DNA of 12,349 nucleotides from an uncultured Clostridia bacterium (GTDB taxonomy: Bacteria > Bacillota > Clostridia > Oscillospirales > Ruminococcaceae). The stretch covers positions 1 through 12,349 of the forward strand of contig CAMVBT010000040.1 of assembly GCA_947165805.1 (NCBI GenBank). Direction: 5' to 3'. The position numbers and the translations under genes are program-made. Of this stretch, positions 1 to 7,301 are shown piece after piece; the first letter of the stretch is position 1; each line of letters opens with the position of its first letter. The notes below the pieces were generated by a model. That model worked only from the letters and a program-made list of their open reading frames with translations, was not told the DNA's origin and made no database searches.

Positions 1-243
1 GAGAGCTTTACGGTAGACCCCGAGACCGGCTGCTACAATCTCGGTGACATAGTCATATCGCTTGAGAAGGCGATAGCACAGTCGGAAGAGTACGGCCACA
101 GCTTTGAACGTGAGGTCGCGTTCCTGACCGTTCATTCCATGCTTCATCTTCTCGGCTACGACCACGAGAGAAGCGAAGAAGAGGAAAAGATAATGTTCGG
201 CAAGCAGGATATAGTGCTTGACGCAATGGGGCTTGTACGCTGA
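1..243 (+). CDS. ybeY: Endoribonuclease YbeY, 3' end only
   Basis: This is the last 80 codons of ybeY; the start lies before the window. YbeY is a zinc-dependent single-strand endoribonuclease used in 16S rRNA 3' end maturation and ribosome quality control. The identification rests on the C-terminal metal motif [11 protein letters not shown] (visible residues about 46-56), which carries the three histidines of the family HGxLHLxGYDH signature, with Ser in place of the usual Gly. It is followed by the typical acidic tail with E-E-E-E-K-I-M-F. The stop TGA overlaps the dgkA ATG by one base (TGATG), so the two are translationally coupled. Its place ahead of dgkA and era is the standard Firmicutes order. 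The identification is firm; the N-terminal part cannot be assessed. Confidence 0.93.
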   Translation, partial: ESFTVDPETGCYNLGDIVISLEKAIAQSEEYGHSFEREVAFLTVHSMLHLLGYDHERSEEEEKIMFGKQDIVLDAMGLVR

Positions 244-743
244 TGAACAGACTGACAGCCGCTTTCAGGAGCTTTTATCTTGCCGGACGCGGAATAGCGT
301 TCTGTCTCAGGCACGAAAGGCATCTTCGCATTCATCTGATCGCTACGTTATATGTGATGTTCTTCTCGGTTTTCTATGACTTTGACCGCACCGATTACGC
401 CGTACTTATACTCACCTGTGCTGCGGTCATTTCAATGGAGATCGTGAACACCTCCGTCGAGGTAGTCATTGATAAGGTCTCTCCGCAGTACAACGTATAC
501 GCGATGATAGGGAAGGATATTGCCGCCGGAGCTGTTCTGTTCACAACTATCGGAGCAATAGCGGTCGGGATATTTATGTTCTGGGATATTGAGATTATCG
601 GGAAGCTCATAGGTTTTTTCACCTCGGATATTATCAAACTCGCTCTGCTCCTGTTATCCTTTGTACTCTCGGTATGGTTCATAATGAAAGCAAAACCAAG
701 AAAACTCGGAAATAAAAGAAAAGGAAACATAAACAATGACTAA
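243..743 (+). CDS. dgkA: Diacylglycerol/undecaprenol kinase family membrane protein
   Basis: This is a small integral membrane kinase of the DgkA family; in Gram-positives it usually phosphorylates undecaprenol for cell wall lipid recycling. Family features seen are the amphipathic N-terminus (AFRSFYLAGRGI), the active-site block EIVNTSVEVVID (residues about 66-77, with Glu, Asn, Glu and Asp in family positions) and KDIAAGAVL (91-99). Four hydrophobic segments are visible, near 30-45, 52-68, 93-115 and 128-149. At 166 residues it is longer than the roughly 120-130 usual for the family. The extra part is the fourth segment plus a basic tail rich in Lys, Arg and Asn. The 3' end overlaps era by 8 bases. 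A cytidine deaminase gene, often present between dgkA and era, is absent here. Whether the substrate is undecaprenol or diacylglycerol cannot be read from the sequence. Confidence 0.9.
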   Translation: MNRLTAAFRSFYLAGRGIAFCLRHERHLRIHLIATLYVMFFSVFYDFDRTDYAVLILTCAAVISMEIVNTSVEVVIDKVSPQYNVYAMIGKDIAAGAVLFTTIGAIAVGIFMFWDIEIIGKLIGFFTSDIIKLALLLLSFVLSVWFIMKAKPRKLGNKRKGNINND

Positions 744-1638
744 ATCGGTTTTTGTTGCGGTCACAGGCAGGCCCAATGCGGGTAAATCGTCGCTGACCAA
801 TCTTCTTGTAGGCGAGAAGGTCGCTATCGTAAGCCCGAAGCCGCAGACCACGCGCACGCGTATAAACGGAGTTCTCACCAAGGGAGAAACACAGTTTGTT
901 TTTATAGATACTCCCGGTATGCACAAGCCGCGCACAAAGCTGTCTGAACAGATGATAAAAGCGATAGACAACAGCATAGCCGATGTTGAGGTATCGCTGC
1001 TGGTCGTTGACGCGACAAAAAAGCCCGCCGCTTATGAAGAAAAGTTGATAGCGGACTTTAAGGCGAAAAAGAGCACCGTAATACTGCTGATAAACAAAGT
1101 CGATCTTATAAAGAACAAGGAAGACCTGCTCGGGATAATCAGCAGCTATTCACAGATGTATGATTTCACGGAAATAATACCGATAAGCGTACTGAAAAAA
1201 GATAACACTGACCTTATCATACCGCTCGTCGAAAAATTTGCTGTGGAATCCCCGCATTTCTTTGACGATGATCTGCCGACAGACCAGCCGGAGAAGATAT
1301 GGCTCTCCGAAATAATACGCGAAAAGCTCCTGAACAGTCTGTTTGATGAGATACCGCACGGTATTGCCGTACAGATCGAATCCATGGAATTTTCCAAAAC
1401 GAACAAAGGCGAGGATATTGTCGATATCGGCATAGTCATAATCTGCGAGAAGCAGTCCCACAAGGGCATGATTATCGGAAAAGGCGGCTCGATGCTGAAA
1501 AAGATCGGCGGTCTTGCCCGCGAGGAAATGGAAGAATACTTCGGGCAGAAGGTAAATATGAAGCTGTGGGTCAAGGTCAGGGAAGACTGGCGCAACAATG
1601 AAGCCGCTATCCTCGACCTCGGGCTGAAATTTGAGTGA
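736..1638 (+). CDS. era: Ribosome assembly GTPase Era
   Basis: Era binds the 3' end of 16S rRNA in the small subunit precursor and couples GTP hydrolysis to its maturation. The 300-residue length is normal. The GTPase motifs are in order: G1 GRPNAGKSS (11-19), the switch I PQTTR region (about 36-40), G3 DTPG (58-61) and G4 NKVD (120-123). The C-terminal KH domain has the RNA-binding loop MIIGKGG (245-251). The start ATG lies inside the dgkA reading frame, with AAAGGAAA upstream as the ribosome binding site. Era and YbeY act in the same rRNA maturation step, so their presence in one operon is functionally sensible. The identification is firm. Confidence 0.98.
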   Translation: MTKSVFVAVTGRPNAGKSSLTNLLVGEKVAIVSPKPQTTRTRINGVLTKGETQFVFIDTPGMHKPRTKLSEQMIKAIDNSIADVEVSLLVVDATKKPAAYEEKLIADFKAKKSTVILLINKVDLIKNKEDLLGIISSYSQMYDFTEIIPISVLKKDNTDLIIPLVEKFAVESPHFFDDDLPTDQPEKIWLSEIIREKLLNSLFDEIPHGIAVQIESMEFSKTNKGEDIVDIGIVIICEKQSHKGMIIGKGGSMLKKIGGLAREEMEEYFGQKVNMKLWVKVREDWRNNEAAILDLGLKFE

Positions 1639-1661
1639 TATACGTCTGAAAGGAACAGTCA

Positions 1662-2417
1662 ATGCTTGTTACCGTTGAGGGGATAGTGATCGGGCGGCGT
1701 TCGGTCGGAGAGACAAGTTGTTTTATAGATGTGCTTACCGATGAGTACGGCGTTATCGAAGCGACAGCTCACGGTGTGAAGAAGCTGACGAGCAAGAATG
1801 CCGGCTCGACCGCTTTGTTCACATATTCAAAATTCTGTTTTTCCAAGACCGGGACACGCTATACCCTTAACAGCGCAGAACCAAAATACAATTTTCTCGG
1901 CATCTCGGGCGACATTGAGTATCTGTCGCTTGCCGCTTATTTTGCCGATGTCATGAAATACTCCTCGGCCTCCGAGCAGGAAGCTGACGGTCATTTAAGA
2001 TTTATGGCCATAACGCTTTATGAGCTTGACAAGAAACGCAGACCGCCTGAGCTAATAAAAGCCGTATTTGAGATGTATGTTTCGGTGCTGCTCGGGTTTG
2101 CTCCGGATCTTCGCGCCTGCCGGGAATGTGCCGACTATGAAAGCGATAAGATGTACTTTGATTATGACGATCCCGGGATAATATGCGGAGACTGCATAAA
2201 AGAGCAGACCGTTTCCGGCAGCGATATTATTCCCATAACTGCGGATATCCTGTATGCTCTGCGATATATCGTTTATTCTCCGGTAGACAGGATATACAAG
2301 CTTGAAGCCGGCGCGGACGTGATATCGGAGCTTTCGGGCATAACGGAAAAATACCTTCTGAAACAGCTCGACCGCAGTTTCAAAAGCCTTGATTATTACA
2401 AATCAATAAAACTGTGA
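1662..2417 (+). CDS. recO: DNA repair protein RecO
   Basis: RecO is the recombination mediator that, with RecR, loads RecA onto SSB-coated DNA. The 251-residue length fits the family. The N-terminal OB-fold begins with VEGIVIGRRSVGETS and continues through the G-V-I-E-A-T-A-H-G-V-K-K block (about 30-41). The middle carries a zinc site, CRECADY...GIICGDC, with Cys 153, 156, 175 and 178. The start ATG has GAAAGGAAC a few bases upstream and lies 23 bases after the era stop. It sits in the classical era-recO order, and mutS2 starts 12 bases after its stop, so the three are one transcription unit. Confidence 0.96.
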   Translation: MLVTVEGIVIGRRSVGETSCFIDVLTDEYGVIEATAHGVKKLTSKNAGSTALFTYSKFCFSKTGTRYTLNSAEPKYNFLGISGDIEYLSLAAYFADVMKYSSASEQEADGHLRFMAITLYELDKKRRPPELIKAVFEMYVSVLLGFAPDLRACRECADYESDKMYFDYDDPGIICGDCIKEQTVSGSDIIPITADILYALRYIVYSPVDRIYKLEAGADVISELSGITEKYLLKQLDRSFKSLDYYKSIKL

Positions 2418-2429
2418 AGGAATATTATA

Positions 2430-4808
2430 ATGAATATAAAATACAGGAAATTAGAGCTTGACAAGATAATTGAAATGCTCTGCAATGAAGGCTGGAGCGA
2501 TATAGCAAAGGAAAGGCTCGCAAAGACCGAGCCTTCTTTCGATATTGAAACAGTGCGCAGAGAACTGAAAAAGACAGATGACGCGTTCGTACTTTCAAGC
2601 AAGTACGGGACCCCGCGCTTCTATAATATCAAAGACGTTACATTTTCCGCCAGAAGAGCTTCGCAGGGTGCGTCTCTTTCGCTGCGCGAGCTGCTCGATA
2701 TCGGGCTTGTTCTGCGCGAAGCAGACGGCCTTGCGGCATGGTATGAGCAGGGCGGCGGTTCGGAAAACTCGCTTCATGAGTATTTCGCGCTTATTACTCC
2801 CAACAAAACGCTTGAAAACACGATAGCAAATTCCATAATCTCGGAAAATGAACTGTCGGACGGAGCGAGCGCCGAGCTTGCCCGTATCAGAAAAGCGATA
2901 GTGCGTCAGGGAATGAAGATAAAGGAACAGCTCGATTCCATTATCAGAAGCAAAACAATGCAGAAATATCTTCAGGACGCGATAGTCACCCAGCGTGACG
3001 GACGTTATGTCGTTCCCGTAAAGACCGAACATAAAAGTCAGGTCAGCGGCCTTGTGCATGATACCTCCGCGACCGGCTCAACACTGTTTATCGAGCCTAT
3101 GAGCGTGGTCGAGGCAAACAATGAGATACGAATACTCAAAAGCGAGGAGTTCGCGGAGACCGAGCGCATAATAAAGGATATGTCCGAGCAGGTCGGTATG
3201 TTTGCCGAATCGCTGATACAGAACATCGAGTGCATCACAAAGCTTGAAGCGTATTTCGCCAGATCAAACCTCGGGGCGAAAATGAAAGCCGTAACACCGA
3301 ACATCACCGAGCAGCCCGTATTAAAGCTGAACAAGGCACGTCACCCGCTTATCGACAAGAATACAGTAGTACCCACCACGATAGTTCTCGGGGAAACATA
3401 CACAAGTCTGATAATCACGGGACCGAACACAGGCGGTAAGACAGTTTCGCTCAAAACGGCAGGTCTGCTGACACTTATGACAATGTGCGGAATGATGATA
3501 CCCGCAGCCGATGACAGTGTTGTGGGCATCTTTTCAAAGATACTCGTTGATATAGGCGATGAGCAGAGTATCGAGCAGAGCCTTTCCACATTCTCGTCAC
3601 ACATGACCAATATCGTTCGTATCATTAAAGCAGCCAACGAGCGTTCGCTGGTGCTGCTCGACGAACTCGGCTCCGGTACAGACCCTATCGAAGGAGCGGC
3701 GCTTGCGGTCTCTATCCTCGATCATCTGCGTAAAAAGAATTCCCGCGTAATGGCGACCACCCATTATCAGGAAGTCAAGCTTTACGCGGTAGAGCAGGAC
3801 GGTGTCGAGAACGCGAGCTGTGAGTTTGACGTGAACACCTTACAGCCGACATACAGGCTCATAACAGGCGTTCCGGGAAAATCGAACGCATTCGCCATAG
3901 CAAAAAAACTCGGACTCACCGACGATATAATAGACGAGGCCAGACTGCTGGTCACTGACGAGAACAAGCGCTTTGAGACCGTCATCGAAAACCTCGAGAA
4001 AACGCAGTTCGAGCTTGATAAGCTCCGCGCTCAGGCCGAACAGGACGCGCGTGACGCGCGGCTGATCACCGAGGAACTCGACAAGGAAAAGGCAGAGCTT
4101 GAAGACCGCAAAGAGACTGAGATGCAGAAAGCCCGTGACCGCGCGGCAAGCATAATCGAGCAGACGCGCTTCGGTGCCGAAAAGCTGATGAACGAGCTTG
4201 ACGAGCTGAAAAAAGCAAAGGACAAGAAAGATTTCTCCGAAATGGTCAAATCGTCAAAATCAAAGGTCAACAACACTCTTGACGATCTGTATGACAAGGC
4301 AAATCCCGTAACGCAGAAGAAAAAGACGAAATATGTACTGCCGCGGGAACTGCGGGTCGGTGATACAGTGCGCTTCATGGACGTCGGCACACAGGGTACG
4401 GTCGTTTCTCTGCCTGACGCGGCAGGAAACTGCACCGTGCAGATGGGCATGATAAAGACCAAGACCAAGCTCGATAATCTTGAGCTTATCCTTGACGAGC
4501 CGGTTTCAAAGAAGAAAAAGAGCGGCGGCGTTAAGAAGTCTCTCCAGTCGAATATGAACCGCAAGAGCAGTATGGAGCTCGATATCCGCGGAATGATGAC
4601 TGACGAAGGCATACTTGAAGTGGACAGGTTTATCGACTCCTGCCTGCTCAGCGGAATTGAAACGATAACCATAATACACGGCAAAGGCACCGGAGCTCTG
4701 CGCGCGGCTGTACATGAATTCCTGCGCAAGCATAAGAACGTAAAAAGCTACCGCCTCGGAGAATACGGGGAAGGGGAGTCCGGAGTCACGGTAGCTGTGC
4801 TGAAATAA
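2430..4808 (+). CDS. mutS2: MutS2 ATPase with Smr endonuclease domain
   Basis: This is a 792-residue MutS2 of full family length. Visible parts in order are the MutS core/lever region with the family block GLVHDTSATGSTLFIEP, Walker A GPNTGGKT (331-338), Walker B and D-loop VLLLDELGSGTD (from about 408), the STFSSHM and ATTHYQE blocks, a long charged coiled coil (about 515-625), a KOW-like segment (GDTVRFMDVGTQGTVV) and the C-terminal Smr domain with LDIRGM (717-722) and HGKGTGAL (750-757). It has no mismatch-recognition domain, which sets it apart from MutS. Family work supports suppression of recombination and, in Bacillus, splitting of collided ribosomes. The ribosome binding site AAGGA is 8 bases before the ATG. 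It is the last gene of the operon and ends just before a strong hairpin terminator. Confidence 0.97.
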   Translation: MNIKYRKLELDKIIEMLCNEGWSDIAKERLAKTEPSFDIETVRRELKKTDDAFVLSSKYGTPRFYNIKDVTFSARRASQGASLSLRELLDIGLVLREADGLAAWYEQGGGSENSLHEYFALITPNKTLENTIANSIISENELSDGASAELARIRKAIVRQGMKIKEQLDSIIRSKTMQKYLQDAIVTQRDGRYVVPVKTEHKSQVSGLVHDTSATGSTLFIEPMSVVEANNEIRILKSEEFAETERIIKDMSEQVGMFAESLIQNIECITKLEAYFARSNLGAKMKAVTPNITEQPVLKLNKARHPLIDKNTVVPTTIVLGETYTSLIITGPNTGGKTVSLKTAGLLTLMTMCGMMIPAADDSVVGIFSKILVDIGDEQSIEQSLSTFSSHMTNIVRIIKAANERSLVLLDELGSGTDPIEGAALAVSILDHLRKKNSRVMATTHYQEVKLYAVEQDGVENASCEFDVNTLQPTYRLITGVPGKSNAFAIAKKLGLTDDIIDEARLLVTDENKRFETVIENLEKTQFELDKLRAQAEQDARDARLITEELDKEKAELEDRKETEMQKARDRAASIIEQTRFGAEKLMNELDELKKAKDKKDFSEMVKSSKSKVNNTLDDLYDKANPVTQKKKTKYVLPRELRVGDTVRFMDVGTQGTVVSLPDAAGNCTVQMGMIKTKTKLDNLELILDEPVSKKKKSGGVKKSLQSNMNRKSSMELDIRGMMTDEGILEVDRFIDSCLLSGIETITIIHGKGTGALRAAVHEFLRKHKNVKSYRLGEYGEGESGVTVAVLK

Positions 4809-4811
4809 CTG

Positions 4812-4848
4812 AAAATCTCCTATGGTGTGCTGCCATAGGAGATTTTTT
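4812..4848 (+). terminator. Bidirectional intrinsic terminator between convergent operons
   Basis: A perfect 14-bp stem (AAAATCTCCTATGG with its complement at 4833-4846) encloses the 7-base loop TGTGCTG. It is followed by a T-run on the + strand, and the A-run at its other side gives a T-run on the - strand. It begins 3 bases after the mutS2 stop and ends 1 base before the stop codon of the convergent esterase gene, so it should end both transcripts. Confidence 0.93.
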
Positions 4849-4849
4849 A

Positions 4850-6091
4850 TTATGCTGCGTTTTTTGCCGTTTCGCCGCTTTCCAGAGACTTTATATATTC
4901 CGAAAGTGCCTCGGCGGCGTCCTGATGCGAGCCCTCCGCCGGGTGCCAGTCTGCGGCTATGCCGTTCTTGTCGCCGTTCTGCTGGTCGAAACGGAATGTA
5001 GTCAGGTTGGTGTCACCGGTCTCCTCGGTATAAGCCGCGACAGCCTTCTCGATAGACGAATACAGGTTTGCTCCCATGATACCGAGCGAGCAGATAATGA
5101 ATGAATCGGGATTATTCTTTCTTACCTGTTTGAGGAATTCTGTGTAGCCCTCTGTGAATTCTTCCTTCCTGTCCTTTTTGCCGCCCGTGTACGAATAGTC
5201 ATTCGTACCGAGATTGATAACTATGTATTCGGGTACAAAGCTGCCGAAATCCCATGGCGTGTTCTCCTTGAAATAAGAGCTGCTGCTGCCCCATGTTTTC
5301 GCGAACTGCTCATAGATCGGCGGCAGGAGGCTTCCGGTATTCTTTGCTTTAGAGGTATAACCGGAGATTATACCGAAGCCGCTGTACGAAACAAGGCTGT
5401 AATCGGCATCGAGCATCTGCGCGGTCTTATAGGCGTAGGATTTTGTGGCGTCCTCGGTAGTCGTGGAGAAGTGGTGCTCCTTGACTTCGTCGTCAACACC
5501 GTATGCGCAGGTGATCGAGTCGCCTATGAATTCAATCTTCATATTTTTTGCGGGAGTCGGAGCCACATCTCCGCTGCCCTCAACGGTAATTCCGGTGATA
5601 CCGAACGCGGAGTTTGCTGCCTCCGATAATTTCAGTATCTTTACGGTAACTTCCTTTTCGGTATCATATCTGAACAGGTCATAAGTCTTTTCCGCGGAAT
5701 CTACCATTTCATCGAGCACGCGGTCGCCGTCAATATAAACGGCAAATCTCGCTCTTGAATCGGCGCTTCCGAGTGCAGCGCCGTCCCCCTTGATATCAAC
5801 GGTCGCGTGAGTTCCTTTGCAGGTGAACTCGATACCGCTCGCGGACAATGCGAGCCAGAGTGTGTTGTCCTCCGTGAGAGTTCTGCCTATCAGCTTGACG
5901 TTTGTGCTGTCCGGCAGGAACGTGATCTCTGTAGGCTCCGGAGCTGTCGTGACAGTTGTAGTAGTTTCCGCCGGAGCAGCAGAGGCTGCTGTAGTTCCGG
6001 AATTGTTCCCGCTGCCGGAGCATGATGCGGCAGATATCATCATGACCGCAGTCAATAAAAGGGAAGCGGTTCGCTTAAAAAACATATTCAT
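4850..6091 (-). CDS. CE2-like SGNH esterase lipoprotein, probable carbohydrate deacetylase
   Basis: This 413-residue protein is probably an extracellular carbohydrate O-acetyl esterase. A lipoprotein signal is visible: KR at 6-7, a hydrophobic core, then a lipobox-like ISAASC with Cys24. A Ser/Thr/Ala-rich linker (25-55) follows. Residues about 60-172 look like the beta-rich accessory domain of carbohydrate esterase family 2. The SGNH catalytic domain starts at about 185, with the nucleophile block FIGDSITCAYG (Ser192), the GTND block VINLGTNDYS (295-298) and the catalytic His block DWHP (381-384). FIGDSITCxYG and DWHP favour CE2 over other SGNH families. The ribosome binding site AAAGGA lies 7 bases before the ATG, and the gene begins 14 bases after the upstream membrane gene, as last cistron of the aspS operon. 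Gut Ruminococcus-type bacteria use such enzymes on acetylated plant polysaccharides; the substrate here is unproven. Confidence 0.82.
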   Translation of the reverse strand: MNMFFKRTASLLLTAVMMISAASCSGSGNNSGTTAASAAPAETTTTVTTAPEPTEITFLPDSTNVKLIGRTLTEDNTLWLALSASGIEFTCKGTHATVDIKGDGAALGSADSRARFAVYIDGDRVLDEMVDSAEKTYDLFRYDTEKEVTVKILKLSEAANSAFGITGITVEGSGDVAPTPAKNMKIEFIGDSITCAYGVDDEVKEHHFSTTTEDATKSYAYKTAQMLDADYSLVSYSGFGIISGYTSKAKNTGSLLPPIYEQFAKTWGSSSSYFKENTPWDFGSFVPEYIVINLGTNDYSYTGGKKDRKEEFTEGYTEFLKQVRKNNPDSFIICSLGIMGANLYSSIEKAVAAYTEETGDTNLTTFRFDQQNGDKNGIAADWHPAEGSHQDAAEALSEYIKSLESGETAKNAA

Positions 6092-6105
6092 ATTGTTTTC
6101 CTTTC

Positions 6106-6696
6106 TTATCTGAAATTATCCAGTCTCGACCACGCGGAGTATTCCGGCGGCGCTATGAGCCCCGCTCTTTCCTCAATATATCTGAACGGGGTCAGATCGG
6201 GAGTCTTTGAGGTTTCGGGCGTATTATATCCGAAGAGGAACTCAAAAATATATTTTCCGTGTGTGCAGAATACAGTCACATGAAGTCCGCGGATCTTTGA
6301 AAAATATTTTATCTCTTCATAAGTGACGTTTTCGACAGTATTGTAGAATATATCGGCGCGGAAGTTCTCACGCGGACAAACAATGAGCATTTTTTCCTCG
6401 TTGGCTGTATAATTGTAAGTAACTCCCGAGCGAATAGCGCGAATGCCGCCGATAAGCAGCAAAGGCGAAACTACCAGCACGACCGTCTGCATAAGAAAAG
6501 CGGCAGCTCCTGTGAGACCGCGATCCGGCAGGTTTGTCAGAAATAACACCAATGATACGACCAGTCCTATGCCGACTGAATACAATATTAAATACAGGCC
6601 TTCATGATTATACTTGCAGAAGAATATACCTTTTCTGTTGTGGTCAAAACGGTCATCTATCGGGCTGAATGATGTATGTTTTCCAGCGTGGTTCAT
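6106..6696 (-). CDS. Two-span membrane protein of unknown function, paralog B of a tandem pair
   Basis: I do not recognise a named family. The protein has a short N-terminal cytoplasmic segment with PIDDRF and KGIFFC, two hydrophobic segments (about 33-54 and 66-88), then a soluble C-terminal part that begins YNYTA and is rich in alternating beta-like strands (HVTVFC, KYIFEFLFGY), ending near TPFRYIEER. This resembles the layout of bacterial PH-like membrane proteins, but I infer that from pattern only. The ATG at 6696 is preferred over an upstream in-frame GTG at 6717 because GGGAGG sits 8 bases before it and overlaps the end of the preceding gene. The same PI[DE]DRF, RGIF-x-C, YNYTA and TPF-x-IxER blocks occur in the gene directly upstream, so the two are tandem duplicates. 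Length from the chosen start is 196 residues. Confidence 0.8.
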   Translation of the reverse strand: MNHAGKHTSFSPIDDRFDHNRKGIFFCKYNHEGLYLILYSVGIGLVVSLVLFLTNLPDRGLTGAAAFLMQTVVLVVSPLLLIGGIRAIRSGVTYNYTANEEKMLIVCPRENFRADIFYNTVENVTYEEIKYFSKIRGLHVTVFCTHGKYIFEFLFGYNTPETSKTPDLTPFRYIEERAGLIAPPEYSAWSRLDNFR

Positions 6697-6700
6697 TTGA

Positions 6701-7300
6701 TCAGCCTCCCGGATCACGTCTTGAATTCTGGATATTTGTGCGCTCAGCTATAATATGAAAAGGTGTATTTTCGGGGTCACGCGATACAGAGCTCTTGTTA
6801 TGCAGATATTCGAGCTCTATCCTTCCGAGTGACCTTGTTTCTATCGTCACGGTATAGCCGCGGTCTATGAAGCCGAATATAACGCGCTTGTCAAAAGTCA
6901 TCGAAACTACGTCGTTATAATGGATATCGGTCTTTCTGACGCGGGCTTTGGCGGAATAGAAGCTGAACATATTGCTGTCGGCGGTATAATTGTAAATCTG
7001 TCCCTGCATTATCATACGTATGATGATAATTGCGGCAATAACGATAATTCCGGTAATAACAGAAAACGCAACAGCAAAGAACAGTGCGTGGGGTGTTTTA
7101 CCTTCCTGTGAAGTATTGTCAGACAGATGATAGATATATACGAACTGCTGTCCCCATATCTCATAGAAGCATATCCAGAGAATTATCGCTGCCGCTAAAG
7201 TTATAATAATGTATATCCTTTCGGCGGGATGCGCGCATCTGAATATTCCTCTGGACTGAAAGCCGAACCTGTCTTCGATAGGGTTTCTGCCATTGTACAT
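6701..7300 (-). CDS. Two-span membrane protein of unknown function, paralog A of a tandem pair
   Basis: This 199-residue protein has the same plan as its downstream neighbour: N-terminal NPIEDRF and SRGIFRC blocks, two strongly hydrophobic segments (about 28-47 and 71-95), YNYTAD just after the second span, then a beta-rich soluble domain (GYTVTIETRS, GRIELEYL) and the block TPFHIIAER near the end. The function is unknown. It starts one base after the aspS stop, with only a weak AAGTGA upstream, so translation probably depends on ribosomes finishing aspS. Its own 3' end carries the ribosome binding site of paralog B. It therefore shares the aspS transcript, although nothing suggests a direct role in tRNA charging. 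A PH-like fold for the soluble domain is possible but not shown. Confidence 0.8.
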   Translation of the reverse strand: MYNGRNPIEDRFGFQSRGIFRCAHPAERIYIIITLAAAIILWICFYEIWGQQFVYIYHLSDNTSQEGKTPHALFFAVAFSVITGIIVIAAIIIIRMIMQGQIYNYTADSNMFSFYSAKARVRKTDIHYNDVVSMTFDKRVIFGFIDRGYTVTIETRSLGRIELEYLHNKSSVSRDPENTPFHIIAERTNIQNSRRDPGG

Positions 7301-7301
7301 A

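Noticed and set aside
4031..4729. Open frame of 232 codons opposite mutS2
   Set aside because: It is a Ser/Phe-rich shadow of the coiled coil and Smr region of mutS2, with no ribosome binding site or family signature.
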